Assembly (NCBI GenBank): GCA_947462335.1
Contig: OX381707.1
Coordinates: 62,163,773 to 62,227,772 of the forward strand
Direction of reading: 5' to 3'
From: Harmothoe impar
Lineage: Eukaryota; Annelida; Polychaeta; Phyllodocida; Polynoidae
DNA: 64,000 nt
Part shown: piece by piece, positions 37,264 to 48,038 of the stretch
Numbering within the stretch: position 1 is the first letter of the stretch
Layout: each line of letters begins with the position of its first letter
Program-made: the position numbers and the translations under genes
Notes under the pieces: model-generated
Told to the model about the DNA's origin: nothing
Seen by the model: the letters and a program-made list of their open reading frames with translations, nothing else
The model's database searches: none

Positions 37264-38831
37264 GGGTTGATTCAGGTAAAGTGGGACATCAGGTAAAGTG
37301 GGACAACTAACATTAAGGCCATTTTTAGAGGTTATTTTCTTTCCTGAGTGTAAAATTCTATTTTTTTCTTGGAAATATATGTTTGACACCTCTTAACTGC
37401 ACCTATTTCACCAAAGTTAAGAGGTAATCATACCTTCTAAATTTCAATATGATATGGGTGGAGAGCTTTTGTCGCTATGAATTTGGAATTACATAAGAAA
37501 TAGTACAATTATTTGTTAGTAGTGGTACTAAGAATGATAACATGATATTTCAAAATGTATGTATATATTAGATACATATATTGTTTCTTTACATCCTGAT
37601 ATTTTTTTATTAGTCAGATATTGAAATGAAGTACACTGAGACCTTAAATGCAAGTGTCCCACTTTAGCTGAAAGTGTTAGGTAAAGTGGGACAGACAGAT
37701 TCAGGTTAAGTGGGACACTATATTAATCCCCTTTCTCAGAGTATCATTACCTGATATGCCCATATTTTGATTCATAATGAGAAGAAGTATCATAGAAAAT
37801 ATCATTACAATACTTACTTGTGTAAATAATACCAAACTATTAAGTATAACAGCCAAAATAGGGCTTTGTTAGTGATCCAGATTGTGGTTTATCTAGTGAC
37901 TTAACTCATGATCATTATTTAGATGAGCGAACTATTGACTTCCATCAGTGATCCATTGACTTCCATCATAATTTCAGATAGTTATCATAATATTTCTTAC
38001 CTTAAATGATTTTTAATCATACATTATGATGTCTAATGGTAAAATCTGTAGCTAATTCATTTAGAATTGGTATTTGATATACATTGAGGCTAAAACCATA
38101 GAAATCATTCACCAATACTACCTTCTTACAATTTATAGAAATTATTCCCATAAATAGTTATATTTAGTAATTAATATGCCCCTGAAATGCTCCTGCGTTC
38201 CTACCTCATTAACAAAACATTTAATTTTAGATGCTTACAATTAAGAGTATGAGCTATATAATTGTGCATAAAATTATTTAGCACTTTGTAAAAATAATTT
38301 TAGGATATAGATTCAGTTAGGTACAAATATGTTGTCATCTGACATAATGCAGTGCAGCTAGCACACAGTTAGGCCCACATGCACAGCATTTTGGCAGTTT
38401 TGCATTTATACTCTGCATACTTGATTCATTCCTGTATAGGACCCTACATAAATTTCCTTAATGTTTTTGATGTAGTGCATCAAAAATATATATCACCTTC
38501 AAAAATTGACCTTTACCATATTTGTCATATGGAATATAAAGCATGGGGGTCAATTCTTATCAATTGTTCCACTTTACATGAAGCAAGTGTCCCACTTTAC
38601 CAAAAATACAAGTAAAGTGGGACGCTTCAATTTTGAAATGGCATCTCCAAGAAATGGGCTATTTAGGCAACATTGGTTAAGGTATTTCATATCTTTTTTA
38701 TATTTTTGTTTAAAGGAATAAATATTGAACCTACTTGATGTTTTGGCATTTTCTACTATTGGTACCAAATGTGTGAATGGAACACAAAGTCAGAGTATGG
38801 CTTAGGTGTCCCACTTTACCTGAATCAACCC
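37264..38831. mobile_element. 1.57-kb TA-flanked DNA element with GTCCCACTTT motifs
   Basis: The termini GGGTTGATTCAGGTAAAGTG and the exact reverse complement (CACTTTACCTGAATCAACCC) are flanked by TA at 37262-37263 and 38832-38833. The core AAAGTGGGAC/GTCCCACTTT recurs inside near both ends and in the middle (about 37290, 37665, 37685, 38572, 38587 and 38610). This is a subterminal-repeat pattern. No transposase frame survives. The TA target suggests a non-autonomous Tc1/mariner/pogo-type element. Confidence 0.85.
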
Positions 38832-38833
38832 TA

Positions 38834-39729
38834 CCCCAGACTGTACCCCCTGGAGGAGGGAGATGATTGCCATAGACCATGGAGAGGGTATAGGGCAATA
38901 CCAGTTGAAACATGTATGAGCATGGAGCTATAAGGGTAGAGATGCTGGGAAAACCAGCTCAGGTCAACTATTTATATCTAACACATATATCAAATAACAT
39001 TTGACATTTTTCAAAAGCTTGGTCTGAGAATGTTTAAGTTAATCTACAGATTTTACTAGGCAGTGGTCCTAGGTCTGTCGGCATCCATTCCGGGACATCT
39101 ATAGTTACATGATATACATTGAATACTATACTGATTATAGTGGTGATAGTATCCCAGAGCTGTGATATGTTATGCATGACGCTCCCACCCCCTGAGATCC
39201 TTACATCGACAAGAATGTGGCACTAATGGAGGTTCCACCCCATCAACAAATGGTCACGTCCCCGATTACATAACCACCATGTTACCACCAGAATAACTAT
39301 TCTATCTTAACTAACCCACATTTCTGACATACCTCTGAAACCAGAGATGTAAATCATTTGGGATTCTTTAGTCACACGATGAATGTGCAGATTTCTCCCC
39401 GTGTCCACAACGGATGTGCAGTCACTTTGTTGTTAAGTAGATAGTAATTGAACCACGGAGGAGTCACTATATTGAGTGGTATACACATACTCATCAGTCA
39501 TAATAACATAATCTCCTCTGATGAATTACATGTACAGTATCGAATAGTTATAAACATGTACACACATGCCATAGTGCTGTACTGATATTGATGGTATTTG
39601 GGCCATCTATTCCCTTTCAATTAGTCGAGTACTTTCTTTTCCCATCAAAAAGATTTGACCAGAGCTCGGCCCTGGATGGTGGTTAGAACTTGAATTCGTC
39701 CCATGCTATAACGGTCAGACACCAGCCAG
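38834..39729. other. Non-coding stretch, nothing recognised
   Basis: No frame, array or element boundary could be supported. Confidence 0.45.
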
Positions 39730-39916
39730 TAACCCTTTAAGAGCCGCATATTGCATTAATGTGCTCTGCCCCATGTCGTCATGATGCATGGATGCAGCCT
39801 TGGCGAGTCAACTCATCAGGACTGTATGTACAGGGATCATGCCGACCATCAGGGAGTGAATAATCCATATAGCATAGGCTCGGCATAATGAATGCTATGC
39901 GGCCGTTAAAGGGTTA
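39730..39916. mobile_element. MITE with AACCCTTTAA-GCCGCATA ends
   Basis: The left end AACCCTTTAAGAGCCGCATA is mirrored by TATGCGGCCGTTAAAGGGTT on the right. The internal sequence matches the diverged copy at 33463-33647. The exact target duplication is unclear (TA or TTAA). Confidence 0.7.
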
Positions 39917-41876
39917 ACTGCCTGGAGTATTAGCCAGGTGTACTGAGTGGGGCAGCCTCCATGTCCTGGAGGCGCTCCCTTGATGAGGTAAGGGGCCAAT
40001 TAGTGCTAATTAATGGTGAGTTTACATGGATTAACTGCCATTTTATACACTGCAGTGCTGGGGGTCTCTCCTATAGTATGTAGCTTACATTATCAATATC
40101 TAGGAATGTCATGATCATAATTCCTTTAATAGCTTTTAATAGCCGTCAATCTTTTAATAGCAACATCGAGGTCAATAATATTTAAAGCAGATATATCTGA
40201 TTTGATGTGACTTTCAGTTTCCAATACTCAATCTTGATTTTATTCTCCTCACTGAGCTGCTCTCATAGGTCAGATACAGAGCTATCCCCGATCTCATGCC
40301 TGCAGCCAACTTACTATGGACGTGAACCTATCCTGCGCAGCACCAGTCCTAAATCTTGAGCCCCTTCCGTAGTAATATTTGAGCAGCTCCACCAGGCAAT
40401 TCTCCAGCATCACCGTGTCCCAGCACCCTATATCATATTAAACCGATTTTCCTTTGAGCAGTTCCCAATTTCTATCTGAGCCTAACCCCACGAGTTGCTC
40501 CCAATAAAATGGTCCGGGGGTTGGAGCAGCTCGATAAAGCAATTCTCCATGCAGTACCACACCCTCACCGCTGCCGACCACATCCTATTAAACTTATTCA
40601 ATTTCATCTGAGCATTCCCACATTTGTGCACCTTACAATCCTTGACCCTGAGCTGCTCCCAATGAAGTATTCCGAGCAGCTCCAGCCACCTCACACCCTA
40701 TACTGCATTCCACACTGTTAACCGTTGCTGTAAGAGGAGAAAGCTTGGGGTGGAGTTAATCAATACAACGTGAGCCATGCTATAAAAGTATTATAATAGC
40801 AGTAGACTGGCAGGGGTGGGGTGCACGTGCTTGGGAGGGCAGAGAGTGAGGGTGGGTTGGGGTGGGGGGGGGGGGGTGTCTGGGCGTGCAGAAGGCGAGC
40901 CGCTGATTAGACTGGGAATCGAGGTCACGTTGAGCAGACTGCCTTTACAGGCGTCTGCCGGCCTCTCTGGTGACAGTGGTGCTGGGGTGGTGCTGGGGGT
41001 GGTGCCATGGTGGTGCAGGGTGGCGGCGGGGTGCTGATGCTAAGCAGTAGATGGCAGTTGGCGCCAGTAGGTTCAGGTGGGTACTGGAGGTGAGCACACC
41101 CCCCCCCACCCCCTCCTCTCTCTCCCCTACACCTCCCCCCTCCCCCATCATCCTCAGCCCATCCCAGTACGAGCATGCAGCAGGTGTGTGTGGGTAGCTG
41201 CCTTTATAGTAGTAGACTTGCCCATCCTACCGATTGTACGATGAGAAGGTGGAATTTCAAATTAGGTCATTAATACTATTGGCAGATATATTAAATGGTA
41301 CGTACGCTTGCACATGGCTATACTGAAAGTCAAACATTACACAATATCCATTTCGATTCCAAGCATATTCCTGGATGCATCAATTATAATGAATTATGAT
41401 ACAGTCAACAAATTCTTTGGATAGATGGAACAGGGATGTGCAGTTCAGGGAGTATATCCTCTCTCAGAAAGGCATACCTTTAGTAAACTGACCACAGACT
41501 CTTGTCTTCTGAGGCATTAACTTAGGTGCGTTCTAGTATTTGGATTTGGGACTACATTCATTATGTGAATGTATTTTTCATGTACTGTTTACATATTTAA
41601 AAGGGAAATCTGAGCAAGTCTAGCAATGTGTAGGCACCAACCAAGGTGATGTCCGAGGGGTGAGGGGCTACCAAATACCAGTAGTGGGATGGTGGCGGCA
41701 TGGTGGTGGTATTGGTCCCAGGGCCTGCAGGCAGGGGGGGGGATGCTGGCTGCTGCTGTTACTCACTGAGCCTGCTGCCTCATTAATGCACATTGAGGCA
41801 GGTGGGTGGGGGTAGGATAACGGGGTCAGCGTGCATGCACGCACACAGACGTGCATACACTTGCCCATTACACCCT
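39917..41876. other. Non-coding stretch with dispersed GAGCWGCTC palindromes
   Basis: Five exact GAGCAGCTC/GAGCTGCTC sites lie between 40254 and 40682 (40254, 40381, 40524, 40650, 40674). G- and C-runs occur at about 40863 and 41100. The short frames on both strands around 40480-41180 overlap and are unsupported. Confidence 0.45.
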
Positions 41877-41880
41877 CCTC

Positions 41881-41924
41881 CTGCTGCTGCTGCTGCTGCC
41901 AGTGACCTGCTGCTGCTGCTGCTG
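41881..41924. repeat. Interrupted CTG trinucleotide repeat
   Basis: Two (CTG)5-6 blocks are separated by CCAGTGAC. Confidence 0.9.
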
Positions 41925-41973
41925 TTTGGTGCTGATGTCACACAAAGGGTGGGAATAGCAGGACTAGAGTCCC

Positions 41974-42840
41974 AGTCACTGTGTTATAGGCGTCAGTCAC
42001 TGTGTTATAGGCGTCAGTCACTGTGTTATAGGCGTCAGCCACTGTGTTATAGGCGTCAGCCACTGTGTTATAGGCGTCAGTCACTGTGTTATAGGCGTCA
42101 GCCACTGTGTTATAGGCGTCAGCCACTGTGTTCAAGGCGTCAGTCACTGTGTTCAAGGCGTCAGTCACTGTGTTATAGGCGTCAGTCACGGTGTTATAGG
42201 CGTCAGTCACTGTGTTCAAGGCGTCAGTCACTGTGTTATAGGCGTCAGTCACTGTGTTATAGGCGTCAGTCACTGTGTTATAGGCGTCAGTCACTGTGTT
42301 ATAGACGTCAGTCACTGTGTTATAGGCGTCAGTCACTGTGTTATAGGCGTCAGTCACTGTGTTATAGGCATCAGTCACTGTGTTATAGGCGTCAGTCACT
42401 GTGTTATAGGCGTCAGTCACTGTGTTATAGGCGTCAGTCACTGTGTTATAGGCGTCAGTCACTGTGTTATAGGCGTCAGTCACTGTGTTATAGGCGTCAG
42501 TCACTGTGTTATAGGCGTCAGTCACTGTGTTATAGGCGTCAGTCACTGTGTTATAGGCGTCAGTCACTGTGTTATAGGCGTCGGTCACTGTGTTATAGGC
42601 GTCGGTCACGGTGTTATAGGCGTCAGTCACGGTGTTATAGGCGTCAGTCCATTTGTTATAGGCGTTGGTGTTATAGGCGTTGGTCACTGTGTGATATGGG
42701 CGTCGCTCACTGTGTTATAGGCGTCGGTCACTGTGATATTGGCGTCGGTCACTGTGTGATATAGGTGTCAGTCACTGTGTTCAGGGCGTCAGTCACTGTG
42801 TTCAAGGCGTCAGTCACTGTGTTAAAGGCGCCAGTCACTG
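41974..42840. repeat. 21-bp satellite, about 40 units
   Basis: The unit is CAGTCACTGTGTTATAGGCG plus T. Most units are identical or differ at one or two sites (TTATAG versus TTCAAG, AGTC versus GGTC/AGCC). Since 21 is divisible by three and the unit lacks stops in two frames, a plus frame (SLCYRRQ repeat, 41793-42764) and a minus frame (VTDAYNT repeat, 41938-42687) are both open. These are taken as repeat artefacts. Variation clusters at the array ends, as expected if unequal exchange homogenises the centre. Confidence 0.95.
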
Positions 42841-43040
42841 TTTATTTACATTACAATTTCTCTTTTTATGCACCAGTTGGTGTTCTCAGACTTCAGTTGG
42901 TGTGTATAGGCGTCAGTTTCTATTTGTCATTCTGTGTTTATAGGCGCCAGTCTCTATTTATAGGCGCCAGTCTCTATTTATAGGCGCCAGTCTGTGTTTA
43001 TAGGCGCCAGTCTGTGTTTATAGGCGTCACCCTCTGTGCA
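42841..43040. repeat. Degenerate continuation with TAGGCGCCAGTCT units
   Basis: Four or five 18-19-bp units of TATAGGCGCCAGTCTCTATT / TCTGTGTT type. They are derived from the same GGCGTCAGTC core as the 21-bp satellite but have a different period. Confidence 0.75.
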
Positions 43041-44668
43041 TCAGCTGTTTATAGGTCATGCAATAGGGGCTTACAAGCGTCACCACACCTCATGACATTT
43101 AATGAATGGGTATTGATGGCGGTTTTAAAAACGGTTAAAGCCTGACCATGTGGAAACCCTAGTCATTACATCTGATTGCTGGTTTACAAGTTGTACGGGT
43201 AGATACGTGAACCCTTAATTATAGAATCTGAAAGGCGGCAGTGCCTTTCCAAATGTATAGAGTATAAATTGCTAACATGGTTGCACGTTATTGGAGGCAG
43301 AAACAGCTCGGTAATTGCTAGCTGTCTTTGTTCTAAAACATATCTGTATATCTATACTGTAGTGTGCATGCTATGTATTGGTAGACCCGCAACTGGAAAT
43401 GGCATATCAGGTACATACAGGTACATATAGCTGTATTCATTGTATTACACTATATGGGTGTTAGATTCAAGTTATAGGTAAAACGTAAGTATGAATACGC
43501 TTACACATGTATATGGTTGGTGTGTGTGTGTGGTAAATCAAATCCAGATATACAATAATTCCTTGATGTGTCAGCGCTCCATGACTCAAGGCGTCAATAC
43601 GGGCGCTATGCTTCATAACTATACAGACATATACGGTACATTGATTCTGTTGGTCTGGATGCAATGAGGTACTAGTATACGCTACGCTAGGCGTCACCAT
43701 AGAACAGGCGTCAGCTTCCGCCACCAGAGACTCTAACACTGACCCCTACTCCCTCCTCTCAGGCCTGAGTCATTGGGTTCAGGATTCAAAGCAGTCTCCT
43801 TCCTTCATCAGTGCACCCAGAGAGACCCCCCCCCCCCCACCCCACTCCCTCCATCCCTCCCCTCTGCCCATAACATCCCTCCTCCCTCTGCCAGTCTACC
43901 CCCCTCACCACATCCCATCCTACCCTCCTTCCCTGCCACTATTGGTGCTACAGAAATACCCAAATAATGATGAAATGAATATATTGCATCATGTATCTAG
44001 AAAATGAAATAAAAGGCAGCATCCTACCTTTATGGTGTGAGGTATAGTAGTGATGAGGCTGGAGGCTGGAGCACCACCTCAGGTATAGGCTCCGTGTATC
44101 CGGCTCTAGGTATGAGGCGCTTGTGGATAGCAGCAGGTGTGTGATGTTTTATTAGGTGATGTGTAGTGTGGGCAGGGTAGGCCCACTACTCCAGCATGTA
44201 TCCTCCAGGGCGGCAATAAGCTGGCACTAGTCCACCTCCTACCCCCTCCTCCTGCTCCGCCCCCTCCTCTCCCCCTGCCAGCCCGGGGCCTGGCCGTCCA
44301 CGTCCAGAAGGGATGGCCTCAGAGGTACCTCCCTGTCCCTTCTCTATGCCACTGCCTGCCGGCCACCCTGCGACCTCCGTCCGTCAACCTTATTCCCTCC
44401 CACCGGTGTCCTCTTCCTTGCCTTTGGTAAAAAAATATATCCAGTAAGAGTGGTTGGGTGCGAGCAGATATGAGCCTTTGCACTGTGTGGCTCTGTACTA
44501 ATGTATACTGAGGAGGTGCAGAGAGCTCACCAAGATTGTGTATAGAGATCCAGCAGAGACAAATCAATGTCTCTGTGCCAGCTCTGGTGCCTTCTCTCTT
44601 GTTCCTGCTGCCTCCCCTCTCCTCTCTCCTCCTGCTGCTGTTGTTTGGCTTCACCAGAGATGCTTTAA
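43041..44668. other. Non-coding stretch, nothing firm
   Basis: A C-rich low-complexity zone lies at about 43827-43930 and the sequence is GC-rich towards 44700. The antisense frame 44319-44654 (111 codons) abuts the CpG patch and could be exonic, but has no domain. Confidence 0.4.
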
Positions 44669-44758
44669 TCGGGCGTCGGGCGCTGATTGGTCGACGCCAG
44701 CTCTAAGCCACGCCCACCCGACCCCCCGCGACGCGGCGGGAAGGCTGCTGTGACGCTA
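44669..44758. promoter_or_regulatory. CpG-rich promoter-like patch
   Basis: Dense CpG (GGGCGTCGGGCGC, CCCCGCGACGCGGCGGG) with an inverted CCAAT box (ATTGG, 44686-44690) and a GC/CACC box CCACGCCC (44708-44715). This could be the promoter of an unrecognised gene on either strand. No TATA box was seen. Confidence 0.35.
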
Positions 44759-47426
44759 GGAGGGCAGCAACAATGAGAGGAGAACACCATGCTGACTGGG
44801 GTAGAGGGGAACTCTGTCAGATTGGAGGAGGATAGACATGCTGTTCTACTGACATTTGTTACTGGAAAGGAAGCTGTTTGCAGACTGTTGGGTGGTATTT
44901 ACTGATAAGGTTGGCTCTCTCACTCCACTTGGGGCTGAGCACGAGCCTTGGAGCACGAGCAAGTAGGTACGGAAGGAGCAACCACATCATCATCATCATA
45001 CCAAAGTGAACAAGTGCACTGAAGCGTATCTGCGTTCATTAAAGCATGTTTAAATCTTCTTAGTTACATGGCTCTTAAAGGCTTAAAGGGAGAACAGACA
45101 AACTTTTCCACACACAAACACACATGCCATTATACTCAACCAAACTTACAAACATGGATAAACATGAGAAAATAAAGATGAAGCGTGTCATAAACTACAT
45201 GAGCATCCCTATTTACAGTTATTCTAGTACGTGTACCAATCATTAATAACAACCCTTGATTGCATCCATTAAAAAGTACAATGATGTTATGTATATATAT
45301 GGGAAAGACCATCGACGTCCGAAGACCCAGTTACAACATCTTCACGTCCAAACTCCAAATCATGATGAAGCAACGAATGATTGGTATTTACAAGATGAGG
45401 TACGATGTTGAATACCACACAGTTTAATAGTGGAGAATGTAACCAATATAGCCTAGGAGTGGAATCTACTGAATTTACTACGGTATGAGTGTACAAGGGC
45501 AGTAGAATCTAATAGTTTACAGTGGGAGGAGGGGGGGGGGCATTTGTAAACATTCTCCTGGGTATGTAACTATATGAGACTCATAGCTGAGCAACTCAAG
45601 GCTTAGAGGGAAATGCGGGAATGACTCAGGTTGGGATCGAACTGCTCTTACACCATCTATGGTCATCGGTGACGTGGTCGACTACAGAGAATGTCACAAG
45701 AGAAGACGTGGTACTTGTCAATCATTATAGCATGACCGTGGAGACCACCCCATACTGTGGAGTATAGACCTACGTCAACAAACACACGTCACCGTGTCTA
45801 TGGCATGACGTCACTCACAGTATGATCTCTGCATGACGTTATCAGGGGCTTCTGACGCCATGCAGGGAGCTACTGCGCTAGCAGGGTTGACTGTAAATAC
45901 AGTGGAGCATACAGGTCTACTTTTAATAATAGTTGGATTAGTACAGTATTGTCACAGGATCTGTTGGTCCTTATTTCGGGAGTATTAGTAGTACTCTATA
46001 GGGCATGTAGATCTCTATGGAACCGACATCATTATGTTCAACTGTATTGTTCGATTGGTTGACTCTGATGGGCTAACACTTAAGAAACGACAATAGTGGC
46101 ATATTTTCAAGAGGCTCAATTAAGGAGGCACTTGATGGGGGTCCCCATGTTCCATGTCGATTTTAAGAAATGCCCATGTCACCATATGAATGTCCATGTC
46201 GCCATATCGATTTTAAGAAATGACCCATGTCCCAATCACCCCCCCCCCCCATGTCCCATGTCATTATGGCCCAAGATGGCCCATGTTGCCGTGTCAAATG
46301 TAAGGGTCTAGGGCAATATTAAGACCTGTTTAAAAAAACACATATACGCCAATATTATAAAGGATACACTACAATCAGTATTTTACCATTGCTTAAAACT
46401 GACTAAAGTACCCTTCCAATGCCATATGGCCACTGCAGTCTGCTACAGTCCGGCTGCAGTGCAACAGTCGCTCACCGGGTGGCTGCCCTCCCCAGCCATA
46501 AGCCACATGGCTTCCACACGTTGTGGCTTCTATATGCCGCCAGATGCCGCCTCTAGGACTATCACTCCCTTATCAGCACTGGTGATAAGGAGGGGAAATT
46601 GCCCCCACAGCTCCAACCAGGTTGTCGCCAGTCTCCCCATGTCTAGATGGGGTTGCAATGCGATTGGAGAGTGAAATCTCAACCCACGTGACCCACGACG
46701 AGATTTGCTAACTGGAGTCTGGTGTGCCTGATAAAACGGCACACCTCAAAATGATGGAAATGACTGATAGTGGGGTGTGATAACATACAACGTGACAGGG
46801 GTGCATTCAATAACGTACGCTACCCATTCAGCCCAGACACGACAGAGAGCAATCACGGATAGTTCAATAGATTTGGGCACATGTGCCATATCAGGCCTCC
46901 ATATCGCTGGCCATATCTATATACTAAAGTACCCTCTATAGCAACTATATACATGTATAATTCATATACACAAGTATGATGAAGCATAACATTTCTATTT
47001 CCCATTATATTTGCCATTGTGTAGCAACAATGTAATGTGTTGCATTCCCGGGGTTGCATTGGAGGACAGCATCGAATAAACAGGAAAATTATAAGATTAG
47101 GAAATTGTCGAGAACACGATATACTTCTTTCTTTTCAAATGAAAATTCATCAGAGACAGCACATTGTTTTCTATGAAAGTAATTAGGAGCTTTACACGAA
47201 AATATCCGATTCCAATCATTATGAATGAACCCTATTCAACGGCATACATGTACATCTGGGGGAATTATATTTGTATAAAATGCACCACTATTTGATTGCT
47301 GTCAGTCCATGGGGATTCAAGATGTCAGGGGTCAGAAGGATAACTGGTTGGGGGTTACCAGAGGTCAACCCATAAAGAGGCTGGACAGTGTCTGCGAATA
47401 CACAGGGTCATGAGAGGAATGGCTTA
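44759..47426. other. Non-coding stretch, nothing firm
   Basis: A partial direct repeat lies at about 46155-46240 (CATGTCGATTTTAAGAAATG / CATATCGATTTTAAGAAATG). CRE-like TGACGT sites lie at 45806-45840. The frames have no recognisable domain. Confidence 0.4.
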
Positions 47427-47710
47427 GGCCTGTAACGGGTTGACTATAAAGTCTAACTGTTATTGTTGTATATCTATTGTATGTTGTATGATGTAAGACA
47501 ACACGGTTCTATTGTGTTTAATAACTGTTTTATTCATCTAACTAGTGTCGTCGGTTCGTTACATACACCGACTCCTCTAGTTCGGTTATCTATACGGTAG
47601 TGTACCGGTACCACCTTCGGTTACCGTCGGTAGTTGTTACATAATCATTTTTACATAACTAAACCTAACAGGTGGCGCTGCTAGTACGGTCACGTGGCTA
47701 CGCAGCGCTG

Positions 47711-47718
47711 TATATAAG
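47711..47718 (+). promoter_or_regulatory. LTR TATA box
   Basis: TATATAAG, expected to start the genomic RNA about 25-30 bp downstream (around 47740), which would make U3 about 310 bp. The same octamer is used in the internal ORF3 promoter. Confidence 0.75.
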
Positions 47719-47891
47719 ACGGCTGCTTCCCCATTGGAAGTCAGTCAGGTTTGGGACTGTCGTGACATGACCACCCTGTGCTCACGGGCTTAACTCTATG
47801 CTATAGGGTTGCCCACTGTATTATATATCTGTTCTGATCTCGTATATCCGCTGGTTATACTTGTACTATAATACCCAAGAGTTACCTTTAC

Positions 47892-47897
47892 AATAAA
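47892..47897 (+). terminator. LTR polyadenylation signal
   Basis: AATAAA, about 180 bp downstream of the TATA box. The functional copy for the full transcript is the one in the 3' LTR at 58903-58908. Confidence 0.65.
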
Positions 47898-47978
47898 GTC
47901 GCCGTATATTAAAGTCTAATTTACCTTGTCTGGTTTTTGTACTCAAGTGTTACATACGTAGTAAGAGACCAACTACAT

Positions 47979-47991
47979 TGGTGCCGTGACC
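47979..47991 (+). other. Primer binding site, tRNA-His
   Basis: TGGTGCCGTGACC begins one base after the LTR. Its first 12 bases are complementary to the 3' end of animal tRNA-His (…GTCACGGCACCA). The assignment is from my knowledge of the tRNA sequence. Confidence 0.7.
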
Positions 47992-48038
47992 ACTTGACGA
48001 ACCGACCATTGATAGGGTATTAAATAGACTTACAGTAT

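Larger units (their letters stand above)
47431..47977 (+). repeat. 5' LTR
   Basis: It starts TGTAACGGGTTGAC and ends GACCAACTACA. It contains an AGGTGGCGCT motif (47670-47679), ACCGTCGGT (47623-47631), the TATA box TATATAAG (47711-47718) and AATAAA (47892-47897). It is the same length as, and by eye identical to, 58442-58988. Confidence 0.97.

Noticed and set aside
41793..42764. 323-codon frame as a repeat protein gene
   Set aside because: It lies on the 21-bp satellite, and the opposite strand is open too. I treat it as an artefact and list it only as a low-interest finding.
45600..45690. tRNA-like B box on the minus strand (AGTTCGATCCC)
   Set aside because: No convincing A box at the right distance and no acceptor stem; it is a single motif only.
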